Shown: positions 51,308 through 60,419 of the stretch, piece by piece
How the letters are laid out: each line of letters begins with the position of its first letter
How positions within the stretch are numbered: position 1 is the stretch's first letter
DNA from: Rhodobacteraceae bacterium UBA6197
GTDB lineage: Bacteria; Pseudomonadota; Alphaproteobacteria; Rhodobacterales; Rhodobacteraceae
DNA: 64,000 nucleotides
Reading direction: 5' to 3'
NCBI GenBank assembly: GCA_002422085.1
Contig: DISZ01000007.1
Location: forward strand, 16,753-80,752
Translations under genes and position numbers: made by a program
Notes under the pieces: model-generated
The model's input: only the letters and a program-made list of their open reading frames with translations
Told to the model about the DNA's origin: nothing
Database searches by the model: none

Positions 51308-51433
51308 ATGAGTCGCCCCCGCCCCAAGCCCCTTCCCGCCCCCCGGCTGACCCGCTGGGCGGCGCTGCTTTTGGCGCTGGCGCTGTCGCTGGCCTATCTC
51401 ATGGCGCTGGCGCTCTGGCATTTTCTGCGCTGA
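51308..51433 (+). CDS. Possible 41-residue single-helix membrane protein
   Basis: Short open frame encoding a basic, proline-rich head (MSRPRPKPLPAPRLTR) and one hydrophobic helix (WAALLLALALSLAYLMALAL) ending in HFLR. It occupies the gap between FemAB-like and EamA genes. There is no good ribosome-binding site, so reality is uncertain; the clean head-plus-helix pattern is the only argument. Confidence 0.35.
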   Translation: MSRPRPKPLPAPRLTRWAALLLALALSLAYLMALALWHFLR

Positions 51434-51501
51434 GCAGCGGGCATCGGGCTGGACTTTGCGCTGACCGCTTGCGATGAAATCGCATCAATCGGGGGGTCAA
51501 C

Positions 51502-52404
51502 ATGCCGCAACAGTCACGCCCTCTGGCTGCGGCCTTGTGGATGGCCGGGGCAATCACCGGCTTTGTCAGCATGGCGGTGGCGGGCCGCGCGGTCGCGCCG
51601 GTGCACGACACATTCGAGATCATGACATGGCGCTCTTTGGTGGGGATCGTGCTGGTGCTGGGCGTTGCGCTGCCGACCGGGCATGGCCGCGACATCCGGG
51701 TGCGCCGCATCGGGCTGCATTTCACCCGCAACCTGTTTCACTTTACCGGGCAGAACCTGTGGTTTGCGGCGCTGACGATGATTCCGCTGGCGCAGCTATT
51801 CGCGCTCGAGTTTTCCTACCCGATCCTGGTTGCGCTGGCGGCGCCGTTCCTGCTTAGCGAGGTGCTGACGCGGCAAAAACTGGTCTCGGCGCTGATCGGC
51901 TTTGGCGGCGTGCTGATCGTGGCCCAGCCCTGGGCCAGTGGCGGGTTGGGGCTGGGCACCGCGCTGGCGCTGATGGCGGCGGTGGGGTTTGCCGGCTCGA
52001 CGCTGATCACCAAGAAGATGACCCGCGTCGCGCCAATGACCGAAATCCTGTTCTGGCTGGTGGTGTTTCAGTTCTGCTTTGGGCTGATCCTTGCGCTGGC
52101 GGACGGCAAGATGCGCTGGCCGACGGCGGCCAGCCTGCCCTGGCTGGTGCTGATCGGAATTGCCGGACTGGGGGCGCATTTCTGCCTGACGCAGGCGCTG
52201 CGTCTGGCGCCGGCCTCGGTCGTTGCGCCGATCGACTTTCTACGCCTTCCGATCATTGCCCTTGTGGGGGCGGTTTTTTACGGTGAACCGTTGTCGGTGG
52301 CGCTTGTCTTGGGGGGCGCCGTCATCCTGTTGGCCAACTGGAACAACATTCGCACTGAAAACCGCGGAAAACGCATTGCAACGCCGCAACAGGACGCGAC
52401 GTAA
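51502..52404 (+). CDS. DMT-family (EamA) transporter
   Basis: 300 residues, ten membrane helices in two EamA repeats; the second repeat ends with APASVVAPIDFLRLPIIALV and GEPLSVALVLGGAVILLANW, typical of drug/metabolite exporters. ATG 51502 has GGGGGG five bases upstream. Substrate unknown. A second, only distantly similar EamA gene occurs at 54.1 kb. Confidence 0.92.
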   Translation: MPQQSRPLAAALWMAGAITGFVSMAVAGRAVAPVHDTFEIMTWRSLVGIVLVLGVALPTGHGRDIRVRRIGLHFTRNLFHFTGQNLWFAALTMIPLAQLFALEFSYPILVALAAPFLLSEVLTRQKLVSALIGFGGVLIVAQPWASGGLGLGTALALMAAVGFAGSTLITKKMTRVAPMTEILFWLVVFQFCFGLILALADGKMRWPTAASLPWLVLIGIAGLGAHFCLTQALRLAPASVVAPIDFLRLPIIALVGAVFYGEPLSVALVLGGAVILLANWNNIRTENRGKRIATPQQDAT

Positions 52405-52486
52405 CGGGCGGAGACTTATTGATATGCAACGGACCCATGCTAGGCTCGCAACACAGATATAATGAGCACGCAGGGATGAGGGTCAA

Positions 52487-53557
52487 ATGAGACGTGTCTT
52501 AATGACGGCAAGTACGCTTGCCATGGGGGTCGGCGCCGCGCATGCCGGCGGGATCGAGCGGTCATCGCAATCGGTCGGGATCCTGTTTGAAGAGGGTCGC
52601 TATGCCGAGCTGAACTTCGGCGCCTTCAGCCCCGACGTCAGCGGCACCGTTGCCGGGGGCGCTGTGGCATCTGGCGACATGGCGCTTGGCTATGGCACGC
52701 TGTCGCTGGGCTACAAACAGGCGATCAACGACAAGCTTGATGTCGCGCTGATCTTCGACCAGCCGATCGGGGCCAAACTGGACTACAAGTCCGCCTACGC
52801 GCCCTACCCTTTGAACGGGTCCGACGCGACGATCAGTTCGAACGCGGTCACCGCGTTGTTGCGCTACAAACTGCCCAACAGCTTCAGCGTGATCGGCGGC
52901 CTGCGCGCGCTGAGCACCGAGGGTGACGTGTCGCTGTTCAACGGCGGCTACACGATGACCAGCTCGAAAGAGACCGATTTCGGCTATGTGCTGGGCGTCG
53001 CCTGGGAAAAGCCGGAAATCGCGGCCCGCGTTTCGCTGACCTACAATTCGGCGATCACCCACAACTTTGATGCCACCGAAATGGGTGCGCTGGCGACGAC
53101 GTTCGAAACCGAGGTGCCGCAATCGGTCAACCTCGAGTTCCAGACCGGCATTGCCGCCAACACGCTGCTGTTCGGGTCGGTCCGCTGGGTGGACTGGACG
53201 TCCTTCGACATCAGCCCGCAAGTCTATGTCGGCAGCTTCGGCTCGCCGCTGGTCGAATATACCAACGACGTCGTCACCTATAACCTGGGCGTCGGGCGCA
53301 AGTTCAACGAAACCTGGTCGGGTGCCGTCATTTTGGGGTACGAGCGAAGCACCGGCGATACGACCGGCAACCTCGGGCCGACGGACGGGTTCAAATCCGT
53401 CGCGCTGGCGGCGACCTATACTCGCGACAATATCAAGGTCACCGGCGGTCTGCGCTATGTCGATATCGGCGATGCGACCACCAACCCGCCGGTCAGCGGC
53501 TACTTCTCTGGCAACTCGGGCTGGGGCGCGGGTTTGCGCGTCGGCGTCACCTTCTGA
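52487..53557 (+). CDS. OmpP1/FadL-family outer membrane protein
   Basis: 356 residues: signal peptide (TASTLAMGVGAAHAGG), then a beta-barrel with alternating strands and C-terminal Phe (GLRVGVTF), as outer membrane proteins need for BAM insertion. The N-terminal GIERSSQSVGILFEEGRYAE corresponds to the plug/hatch of FadL long-chain fatty acid and hydrocarbon channels. GAGGG precedes the ATG and a strong terminator follows, so it is a single-gene unit. Substrate likely hydrophobic, not defined. Confidence 0.92.
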   Translation: MRRVLMTASTLAMGVGAAHAGGIERSSQSVGILFEEGRYAELNFGAFSPDVSGTVAGGAVASGDMALGYGTLSLGYKQAINDKLDVALIFDQPIGAKLDYKSAYAPYPLNGSDATISSNAVTALLRYKLPNSFSVIGGLRALSTEGDVSLFNGGYTMTSSKETDFGYVLGVAWEKPEIAARVSLTYNSAITHNFDATEMGALATTFETEVPQSVNLEFQTGIAANTLLFGSVRWVDWTSFDISPQVYVGSFGSPLVEYTNDVVTYNLGVGRKFNETWSGAVILGYERSTGDTTGNLGPTDGFKSVALAATYTRDNIKVTGGLRYVDIGDATTNPPVSGYFSGNSGWGAGLRVGVTF

Positions 53558-53623
53558 TCCCGCAGCGTCGGTGATTTGAAACCCCCACCCCGCGCAGATG
53601 CTGTGCGTGGCGGGACAAGATCG

Positions 53624-53652
53624 AAGGGTCGGCGTCCGTCGCCGACCCTTTT
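53624..53652 (+). terminator. Rho-independent terminator after the FadL-type gene
   Basis: Stem AAGGGTCGGCG (53624-53634) / CGCCGACCCTT (53640-53650) with loop TCCGT, then T's. Located 67 bases after the stop. Confidence 0.88.
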
Positions 53653-54107
53653 CATTTGGCCTTCGCCGGCCCGAGCGCGCCTCTGCCCACGGCCACCGCG
53701 CGCGGACCACCGGCCAGATCGCGGCCACCCGGCAGATCCTGGCCGCCCTGCAACGCCCGGCCAGCACCAAATCTCATCCGCCGCCAATTCCCGGCCAGCG
53801 CTGAAACTGGGCCATCCCGCGCCGGGAACGACGTCCATCATCCCGAGAGGGGCGGACCCGGCCGCGAGGTTGACCGGCGATGCGCAGAGCCTCGCGGACG
53901 CGCCCCCTGCCAGTGGTCCGGCGCCTTCAGCCCCGCCAGCCCATAGCGCCCGCCGCCGCCCGCCGCCGCCCGTGCCGCCCGAGTCGCGCCGACCGCCCAG
54001 CTCCAAGCCAGCGCCAGATCCCGGCCACTGGCCAGATCCGGTGCGCTGATTGTATTTGGCACAAGTTCCGGGTGGCGAAGGGCCGCCGGGCGACCTACTG
54101 CTGGGCC
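53653..54107. other. G+C-rich gap with scattered CCGGCCA-type motifs
   Basis: About 455 bases between the FadL terminator and the EamA gene. No credible gene: the open frames here are Pro/Arg-rich on all frames. Short motifs such as CGGCCAGATC and GGCCAGC recur irregularly (near 53712, 53758, 53790, 54020). It must contain the promoter for the EamA-ATPase-metA run, most likely in the less G+C-rich stretch at 54045-54075. Confidence 0.5.
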
Positions 54108-55082
54108 ATGAGCCCGCAACCTCGCCCCGACCAGAGACGCCCCACCGCCAGACCCGGCGCGGCCCAGACCCGCATATCCGCCCGCGCCTGGGTGTTGCTG
54201 GCGTTGCTGGCGCTGATCTGGGGCGGCTCGTTCCTGTCGAACCGCGCGGCGCTGACCGAGGTGCCGGTGGCCACGGTGGTCGCGATGCGGGTTGCGGGTG
54301 GCTGCGTGTTGCTGTGGCTTTGGATCTGGTATCGCCGCCTGCCGCTGCCCAAGACACCGGGCCTTTGGAAGGTCTTTCTGGGGATGGGGGCGCTGAACAA
54401 CGCGATTCCGTTTTCGCTGATCGTCTGGGGCCAGCAACATATCGACAGCGGTCTGGCCTCGATCCTCAACGCCTCGACGGCGATCTTTGGCGTGCTGGTG
54501 GCGGCGCTGGTGTTCAGCGACGAACGGCTGACGCCGCGCAAGGCGCTGGGGGTGACGATCGGCTTTGCCGGGGTGGTGGTGGCGATCGGTCCGGCGGCGC
54601 TGCTGCGGCTGGATCCGGGGTCGCTGGGGCAGTTGGCGGTGCTGGGGGCGTCACTGTCCTATGCCTTTGCGGCGGCCTTTGCGCGGGCGCATGTGCGCGA
54701 CCTGCGGCCCGAGGTCGCGGCGGCGGGCATGCTGAGCGGCGCAAGCCTGATGATGGTGCCCGCGGCCTTGGTGCTGGACGGGGTGCCGACGTTCGACTGG
54801 TCGGTCTCGGTCTGGGCGGCGGTGCTCTGGCTGGCCGTCGGCTGCACTGCGCTGGCCTATCTGCTCTATTACCGGGTTCTGGCGCTGGCGGGGGCGGGCA
54901 ATCTGGGATTGGTCACGCTGCTGATCCCGCCGGTGGCGATTGTCGCGGGCTGGGCGGTTTACCACGAGGCCCTGCCGCCCCGCGCCTTTTTCGGCTTTGG
55001 CGTGCTGGCGCTGGGGCTATTGGTGCTGAACGGGCAGTTGCGATTGCCGGCCCGGCGCGCGGCGGGCACAAAAAACCCGTGA
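54108..55082 (+). CDS. DMT-family (EamA) transporter
   Basis: 324 residues, ten membrane helices in two EamA repeats after a basic 25-residue head; blocks LIWGGSFLSNRAAL and INNAIPFSLIVWGQQ-like (here NNAIPFSLIVWGQQHIDSG) are typical. ATG 54108 is taken as start; the frame is open further upstream but encodes only Pro/Arg-rich sequence. It is followed after 50 bases by a P-loop ATPase gene. Substrate unknown. Confidence 0.9.
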   Translation: MSPQPRPDQRRPTARPGAAQTRISARAWVLLALLALIWGGSFLSNRAALTEVPVATVVAMRVAGGCVLLWLWIWYRRLPLPKTPGLWKVFLGMGALNNAIPFSLIVWGQQHIDSGLASILNASTAIFGVLVAALVFSDERLTPRKALGVTIGFAGVVVAIGPAALLRLDPGSLGQLAVLGASLSYAFAAAFARAHVRDLRPEVAAAGMLSGASLMMVPAALVLDGVPTFDWSVSVWAAVLWLAVGCTALAYLLYYRVLALAGAGNLGLVTLLIPPVAIVAGWAVYHEALPPRAFFGFGVLALGLLVLNGQLRLPARRAAGTKNP

Positions 55083-55132
55083 CGCCCCCCCGGCGGCACG
55101 GTAAACCCGGTGCCAGCAAAGGACGGGCAGCA

Positions 55133-55996
55133 ATGATCTACAATTCGGCGGCGGAATGGCTGGCAGCACCTTCCCGGCAGGTTCTGCTTTTCGGCATGTC
55201 GGGCCTTGGCAAGACGCATGTCGCCTCGATGCTGCGCGGTGCGGGCGGGTGGTTCCACTACTCGGTCGATTATCGGATCGGCACGCGCTACATGGGCGAA
55301 TACATTGCCGACAACTTCAAGCGCGAGGCGATGAAAGTGCCGCTTCTGCGCGAATTGCTGATGACGGATTCGGTGCATATCGGGTCAAACATCACCTTCG
55401 ACAATCTGTCGCCGCTTTCGACCTATCTGGGCAAGCCGGGCAACAGCCAGAAGGGCGGCCTGCCGTTTGACCACTACATGCGCCGGCAAGACCAGCACCG
55501 CGCCGCCGAACAGGCCAGCCTGCTGGACACCGCCTATTTCATCGCCCGCGCCCGCGAGATCTATGGTCTGGCGCATTTCGTCTGCGACAGTGGCGGTTCG
55601 ATCTGCGAAGTGGTGGACCCCGAAGACCCGCAGGACCCGATCTTGCGGGCCCTGTCGCAAAACCTGCTGATGGTCTGGATCGAGGGTTCAGAGGCCCATA
55701 CCGAAGAGCTGATCCGACGTTTTGACCGCGCCCCGAAGCCGATGTATTACCAGCCCGAGTTTCTGGAACGCGCCTGGGTCGAATACCGCGTCCAGAACGG
55801 CCTGACCGAGACCGAAGTGAACCCCGATGCCTTCGTGCGCTGGACCTATGCGCGCGCGTTGGCGCACCGCCAGCCACGCTATGCCGCGATGGCGCGGGGC
55901 TGGGGGATATCGGTCAAGGCCGAAGACGTGGCGCTGGTCAAGACAGCCGCCGATTTTACATCGCTGATCGCCCGCGCTCTTGACGCGCGTGCCTGA
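55133..55996 (+). CDS. P-loop ATPase of unknown role, next to metA
   Basis: 287 residues, cytoplasmic. Walker A is GMSGLGKTHVAS at about residues 21-32; a likely Walker B is HFVCDSGGSICEVVDP, and a C-terminal helical part follows. It resembles small kinase-like or dephospho-CoA-kinase-sized P-loop proteins but I do not recognise a named family. ATG 55133 has AGGA nine bases upstream. metA starts 15 bases after its stop, so they are probably co-transcribed. A hairpin (GGCAC...GTGCC) lies in the 50-base gap upstream, without a T-run. Confidence 0.8.
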   Translation: MIYNSAAEWLAAPSRQVLLFGMSGLGKTHVASMLRGAGGWFHYSVDYRIGTRYMGEYIADNFKREAMKVPLLRELLMTDSVHIGSNITFDNLSPLSTYLGKPGNSQKGGLPFDHYMRRQDQHRAAEQASLLDTAYFIARAREIYGLAHFVCDSGGSICEVVDPEDPQDPILRALSQNLLMVWIEGSEAHTEELIRRFDRAPKPMYYQPEFLERAWVEYRVQNGLTETEVNPDAFVRWTYARALAHRQPRYAAMARGWGISVKAEDVALVKTAADFTSLIARALDARA

Positions 55997-56011
55997 CGAA
56001 CCGGAGAGACC

Positions 56012-56935
56012 ATGCCGATTACCCTGCCCGAGACGCTGCCTGCCTATGACATTCTCAGCAATGAGGGCGTCATGGTCATGTCGCCGGGGCGGGCCGCGAC
56101 ACAAGACATTCGCCCGCTGCGGATCGCGCTGTTGAACCTGATGCCGAAGAAGATCCAGACCGAGAACCAGTTTGCCCGGCTGATCGGCGCGACACCGCTG
56201 CAAATTCACTTCGACCTGATCCGGATGACCGATCACGCCGCCAAGAATACCGCCGCCGAACATATGGAGGCGTTCTACCGCCCCTTTGCCGAGGTCGCCG
56301 CGACGGGCGAGAAATACGACGGGCTGATCATCACCGGCGCGCCGATCGAACATCTGCCGTTTGAAGAGGTCACCTATTGGGACGAGCTGCGCGAGGTCTT
56401 TGACTGGACCCAAAGCCATGTGCAATCGACCTTTGGCGTGTGCTGGGGCGGCATGGCGATGGCGTATCACTTTCACGGCGTGCAAAAACACATGCTGGCC
56501 GAAAAGGCCTTTGGCTGCTTTCGGCACCGCAACTGTGCGCCCGCCTCGCCCTATCTGCGCGGCTTTTCCGATGATCTGCTGATCCCGGTCAGCCGCTGGA
56601 CCGAGATGCGTCAACCCGAGATCGACGCGGCACCGGGGCTGAAGACGCTTTTGGCCTCGGACGAGGTCGGCCCCTGTCTGCTGGAAGACGCGGGCCACCG
56701 CGCGCTTTATGTGTTCAACCATTTCGAATACGACAGCGGCACGCTGAAAGAGGAATACGACCGCGACGCCAAGGCTGGAAAGGCGATCAAGGTGCCGGTC
56801 AACTACTACCCCGGCGATGATCCGACCAAGGTGCCGATGAACCGCTGGCGCAGCCATGCGCATCTGCTTTATGGCAACTGGATCAATGACATCTATCAAT
56901 CCACCCCCTACGATCTGTCGCTGATCGGCACCTGA
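56012..56935 (+). CDS. metA: MetA-type homoserine O-acyltransferase, predicted acetyl-CoA-specific
   Basis: First committed step of methionine synthesis from homoserine. 307 residues, glutaminase-like fold: catalytic Cys in FGVCWGGMA, His in VFNHFEYD and Glu in the same segment. The acyl-donor position, Gly111 in E. coli MetA (succinyl-CoA), aligns with Glu113 here ([13 protein letters not shown]), the residue shown to favour acetyl-CoA in Bacillus and Thermotoga enzymes, so homoserine O-acetyltransferase is predicted. CGGAGAG lies upstream. No SAM riboswitch fits in the 15-base gap to the ATPase gene. Confidence 0.94.
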   Translation: MPITLPETLPAYDILSNEGVMVMSPGRAATQDIRPLRIALLNLMPKKIQTENQFARLIGATPLQIHFDLIRMTDHAAKNTAAEHMEAFYRPFAEVAATGEKYDGLIITGAPIEHLPFEEVTYWDELREVFDWTQSHVQSTFGVCWGGMAMAYHFHGVQKHMLAEKAFGCFRHRNCAPASPYLRGFSDDLLIPVSRWTEMRQPEIDAAPGLKTLLASDEVGPCLLEDAGHRALYVFNHFEYDSGTLKEEYDRDAKAGKAIKVPVNYYPGDDPTKVPMNRWRSHAHLLYGNWINDIYQSTPYDLSLIGT

Positions 56936-57057
56936 CCGGGCCCGCCGCAGGGGCGAAATTCAAGACGCGGGCCGCGGCTGCACTGTCTCTGGCCCTTGCC
57001 CGCCGAACCCGCCATACTGGCCCGACAACACCCGCCATGCCGTTACCGGAGACCCCG

Positions 57058-57933
57058 ATGAGCACCGAAATCCCCTTTGTCGGCGAGATCACCAAATTCC
57101 TGCGAGACGAGGCCCCCAAGGACATTCGCAAGGCGATCGAAAAGGCCGGGCGCAAGGACATTCTGGCCGAGGATTTCCCCTACTCGGACGAACTGAAGGG
57201 CAAAGACTACGACCGGCACATGGCCGCGCTTCAGGTCGAACTGGTCAAGATGCTTTGGGATCTGCGCGACACCGGCAAACGGCTTTGCGTGCTGTTCGAG
57301 GGCCGCGATGCGGCGGGCAAGGGCGGCACGATCGAACGGATGCGCGAAAACCTCAACCCGCGCTCGGCCTATATCGTGGCACTGCCGAAACCGACCGACC
57401 GCGAGGCGACGCAATGGTATTTTCAACGCTATGTCGACTGGCTGCCCGCCGCCGGTGAAATCGCGCTTTTTGACCGCAGTTGGTATAACCGTGGTGTCGT
57501 CGAGCATGTGTTCGGGTTTTGCACACCCGACCAGCGCGAACATTTCTTTTCCCAGCTTCCGGGGTTTGAACAGATGCTGGTCGAAGAGGGCATCGTGCTG
57601 GTCAAGCTATGGCTGAACGTCGGGCGCGCCGAACAGTTGCGCCGGTTTCTGGACCGCGAGAATGACCCGCTCAAGCAATGGAAGCTCAGCTGGATCGATG
57701 TCGAGGGGCTGAAGAAATGGGACAGCTATTCCGCTGCCATCGCCGAGACGCTGAAACGCACCGATAGTGCCCATGCGCCGTGGACGGTGATCCGTTCGGA
57801 TGACAAGGACCGCGCCCGCATCGGCGCGATTCAGACAGTGCTGAACGCGGTCGCCTACAAGGGCAAGGATCGCGACGCAATCGGCGCGATCGACAAGAAG
57901 ATCGTCGGCGGGATCGACCTTTGGAATGACTAA
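57058..57933 (+). CDS. ppk2: Polyphosphate kinase 2
   Basis: Transfers phosphate between polyphosphate and nucleoside di- or monophosphates. 291 residues, single PPK2 domain: Walker [17 protein letters not shown], lid and Walker [18 protein letters not shown]. One-domain length suggests class I (or III) rather than the duplicated class II. ATG 57058 has GGAGA five bases upstream; a GGAGA-less ATG at 57037 is rejected. Its end overlaps the TetR gene by 8 bases. Confidence 0.95.
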   Translation: MSTEIPFVGEITKFLRDEAPKDIRKAIEKAGRKDILAEDFPYSDELKGKDYDRHMAALQVELVKMLWDLRDTGKRLCVLFEGRDAAGKGGTIERMRENLNPRSAYIVALPKPTDREATQWYFQRYVDWLPAAGEIALFDRSWYNRGVVEHVFGFCTPDQREHFFSQLPGFEQMLVEEGIVLVKLWLNVGRAEQLRRFLDRENDPLKQWKLSWIDVEGLKKWDSYSAAIAETLKRTDSAHAPWTVIRSDDKDRARIGAIQTVLNAVAYKGKDRDAIGAIDKKIVGGIDLWND

Positions 57934-58543
57934 GCAGGGCTATCACCACGGAAACCTGAAACAGGCGCTGGTCGAGGCGGCGCTGCGCCTGATCGAGACG
58001 CAGGGCCCGACCGGCTTTACCCTTTCAGAGGCGGCCAAGACGGCGGGCGTGACTCCGGCGGCCGTCTATCGCCATTTCGAGGGGCGCGAAGACCTGATCG
58101 CGGAATGCGCGCGTCAGGGCTATGCGATTTTCGGCGATGTGATGGAACATGCGTGGAATGGCGGCGCGCCCTCGGCGCTGGCGGCCTTTGGTGCGACGGG
58201 GCGGGCCTATCTGGCCTTCGCGCGCAAGTTTCCGGGGCATTACATGGCGATGTTCGAAAGCGGCATTTCGCCGAACCGCACGCCAGAGCTGGCGCAGGCC
58301 AGTGCGCGCGGCGATCAGGTTCTGATGCACGCCTGCGACGTGCTGTCGCGCCATATCCCCGAGGGGCGGCGCCCCCCTGCGGCGATGTTCTCGGCCCATA
58401 TCTGGGCGATGAGCCATGGCGTGGTCGAGCTTTACGGCCGCACCGCGCCCGGCACGCGCACCCAGTTCGCCCCCGAGGATCTGCTGGAGTCGGGGATCGG
58501 TATCTATTTACGCGGCCTTGGCCTTGTGCCGCCCGACGCGTGA
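57926..58543 (+). CDS. TetR-family transcriptional regulator
   Basis: 205 residues: N-terminal helix-turn-helix ([39 protein letters not shown]) and a helical ligand-binding C-terminal domain. It overlaps ppk2 by 8 bases and is followed by an aminotransferase gene 21 bases on, so it may be autoregulated with them. Its ligand and operator are unknown. A TetR-like palindrome occurs 4 kb away in front of the HSD10-type gene; a link is possible but unproven. Confidence 0.93.
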   Translation: MTKQGYHHGNLKQALVEAALRLIETQGPTGFTLSEAAKTAGVTPAAVYRHFEGREDLIAECARQGYAIFGDVMEHAWNGGAPSALAAFGATGRAYLAFARKFPGHYMAMFESGISPNRTPELAQASARGDQVLMHACDVLSRHIPEGRRPPAAMFSAHIWAMSHGVVELYGRTAPGTRTQFAPEDLLESGIGIYLRGLGLVPPDA

Positions 58544-58564
58544 GATTTCACAATGGAGACAACA

Positions 58565-59758
58565 ATGAAACTGGCAGCGCGCGTGGCGCAAATGACCGGC
58601 AATGGGTCGGACGGATGGGGCATTCTGTTTCGCGCGCGCGACATGATCGCGGCGGGCGAGACGGTGACGATGCTGACCATCGGCGAGCCGGACGTGCGCA
58701 CCGACCCCGAGGTTCTGGCGGCGATGGCGGCGGCGGCGGCGGCAGGCAATACCGGCTATACCGATATCGCGGGCCAACGCGCACTGCGGGACGAAATTGC
58801 GGCGCGGGTCAGCGCGCGCACCGGACAGCCGACCAACGCCGCGCAGGTCGTGGTCACGCCGGGCGGTCAGGCCGCACTTTTCGCCGCGCATATGGCGCTT
58901 CTGGACGCGGGCGAGACCGGGCTTTACATCGCGCCGTTCTACCCGACCTACCCCGGCACGATCCGCTCTGGCGGGGCGATCGCGCGGGCGGTGCCGGCGC
59001 GGCCCGAGGCGGGGTTTCAGCCCGACGCCGCGGCACTTGACGCCGCCGCCGCCGAAACTGGCGCGCGCACGCTGCTGATCAATTCGCCCAACAACCCGAC
59101 CGGGGTGATCTATAGCCGTGACACGATGGAGGGCATCGCCGAGGTCTGTCAGCGCCGCGACCTCTGGCTGATCTCGGACGAGGTTTATGACACACAGGTC
59201 TGGGAGGGCCGGCATCTCAGCCCGCGCACCCTGCCCGGCATGGCCGAGCGCACCGTGGTGATCGGATCGCTGTCGAAAAGCCATGCGATGACCGGATCGC
59301 GGATCGGCTGGGTCGTGGCACCCGAAGCGGTGGCCGACGCGGTGCATGCGCTGGCGATCAACACGACCTATGGCGTGCCGGGGTTCATTCAGGACGCGGG
59401 CCTGTTTGCGCTGCGTCAGGGCGCGCCGCTGGAACAGCGGATCGCGGCGCCGTTCCACCGCCGGCGCGATATCGCGGCGCGGGTTTTGGCGGGCAGTCAG
59501 GCGCTGCGGCTGATCCCGCCGGCGGGGGCGATGTATGTGATGGCCGACATTCGCGCCACCGGCCTGTCGGGCGAAGAATTCGCGACGCGGTTGCTGGACG
59601 AAAAGCGCATCGCGGTGATGCCGGGCGAGAGCTTTGGCGCGCCCGCCGCGGGGCATCTGCGGATTGCCCTGACGCTGGAGGATGGGGCGCTGGAGGCCGC
59701 GTTGGTTCGGCTGCGCGCCTTTGCCGAAGGGGTGATGCGCGAGGCCGGGCGGGCATGA
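58565..59758 (+). CDS. PLP-dependent class I aminotransferase
   Basis: 397 residues, fold-type I. PLP lysine in IGSLSKSHAMTGSRIGW, also TIGEPDVRTDP, INSPNNPTGVIYS and ISDEVYDTQVW. ATG 58565 is preceded by GGAG six bases upstream; ATG 58553, four codons earlier, is less likely. Related to arginine:pyruvate transaminase-like and aspartate transaminase-like enzymes; the substrate is not clear. Its stop codon overlaps a copy of the dispersed element. Convergent with lysE. Confidence 0.92.
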   Translation: MKLAARVAQMTGNGSDGWGILFRARDMIAAGETVTMLTIGEPDVRTDPEVLAAMAAAAAAGNTGYTDIAGQRALRDEIAARVSARTGQPTNAAQVVVTPGGQAALFAAHMALLDAGETGLYIAPFYPTYPGTIRSGGAIARAVPARPEAGFQPDAAALDAAAAETGARTLLINSPNNPTGVIYSRDTMEGIAEVCQRRDLWLISDEVYDTQVWEGRHLSPRTLPGMAERTVVIGSLSKSHAMTGSRIGWVVAPEAVADAVHALAINTTYGVPGFIQDAGLFALRQGAPLEQRIAAPFHRRRDIAARVLAGSQALRLIPPAGAMYVMADIRATGLSGEEFATRLLDEKRIAVMPGESFGAPAAGHLRIALTLEDGALEAALVRLRAFAEGVMREAGRA

Positions 59759-59780
59759 GTATTTAAGCCAAAAAGAAGCC
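59757..59780 (+). repeat. Dispersed intergenic element, fragment at an aminotransferase stop
   Basis: GAGTATTTAAGCCAAAAAGAAGCC, the A/T-rich half of the element, beginning inside the TGA stop and filling the 25-base gap between two convergent genes. Confidence 0.6.
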
Positions 59781-59783
59781 CGA

Positions 59784-60419
59784 TCAGTGCAGGCCCTGGC
59801 TGAGCGCCCAAAGGCCAAAGCCGCCCATCATCAGGCTTGAGAGCCGCGCCGTCCACAAGCCAAAGCCGGGGGGCAGACGTTTATGCGCCAGCGTGACACT
59901 GCCTGACAGAAAGCCCCACCAGAGCATCGAGCCTGCGAAGACACCCGCGACCACGACAAGCGCCGCGCCGGGGCTGGCGTCGCGGGCCAGCCCGAGGCCT
60001 GCGAAGATCGCGGCAAAGCTGAGGATCGTGGCCGGGTTGGCCATCGTCAGGGCAAAGGTGGTGGCGATCGTGGCCCACAGGTCTTGTCGGTCGCCGGGGT
60101 CTGGCGTTGCGGTGGAACGGGTGTTGGTGTTGGCAAGCGCGCCGCGCGGCCAGGCGCGCCACGCCAGCCACAGCAGGAACGCGCCACCGGCAAGGCCAAG
60201 CGGCGCGGCGACACGGTCAAGGAACGTGGCCAAGCTGGCAAAACCCGCCGCAGCGAGGCTGGCGTAAAGCGCATCGGCCAGCGCCGTGCCCAAGCCGCCG
60301 ACGAGTCCGGCGGCAAAACCACGTTTCAGGGTGCGCTGGATGCAGAGCGCACCGATCGGGCCAAGCGGGGCGGCGATGGCCAGCCCCATCGCCAGCGACT
60401 TGGCGAACAGCTCGATCAT
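59784..60419 (-). CDS. LysE/RhtB-family amino acid exporter
   Basis: 211 residues, six membrane helices. The N-terminal GLAIAAPLGPIGALCIQRTL and FAAGLVGGLGTALADALYAS blocks are diagnostic for LysE. ATG 60419 overlaps the stop of the upstream Lrp gene by 4 bases (ATGA). Regulator and exporter in one operon suggest that an amino acid sensed by the Lrp protein is exported. Substrate unknown. Confidence 0.92.
   Translation of the reverse strand: MIELFAKSLAMGLAIAAPLGPIGALCIQRTLKRGFAAGLVGGLGTALADALYASLAAAGFASLATFLDRVAAPLGLAGGAFLLWLAWRAWPRGALANTNTRSTATPDPGDRQDLWATIATTFALTMANPATILSFAAIFAGLGLARDASPGAALVVVAGVFAGSMLWWGFLSGSVTLAHKRLPPGFGLWTARLSSLMMGGFGLWALSQGLH

Noticed and set aside
55083..55132. Possible SAM-II riboswitch before the ATPase-metA pair
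   Set aside because: The 50-base gap has a hairpin and an AAAGGA box, but not the conserved SAM-II loop/pseudoknot pattern that I could verify by eye.
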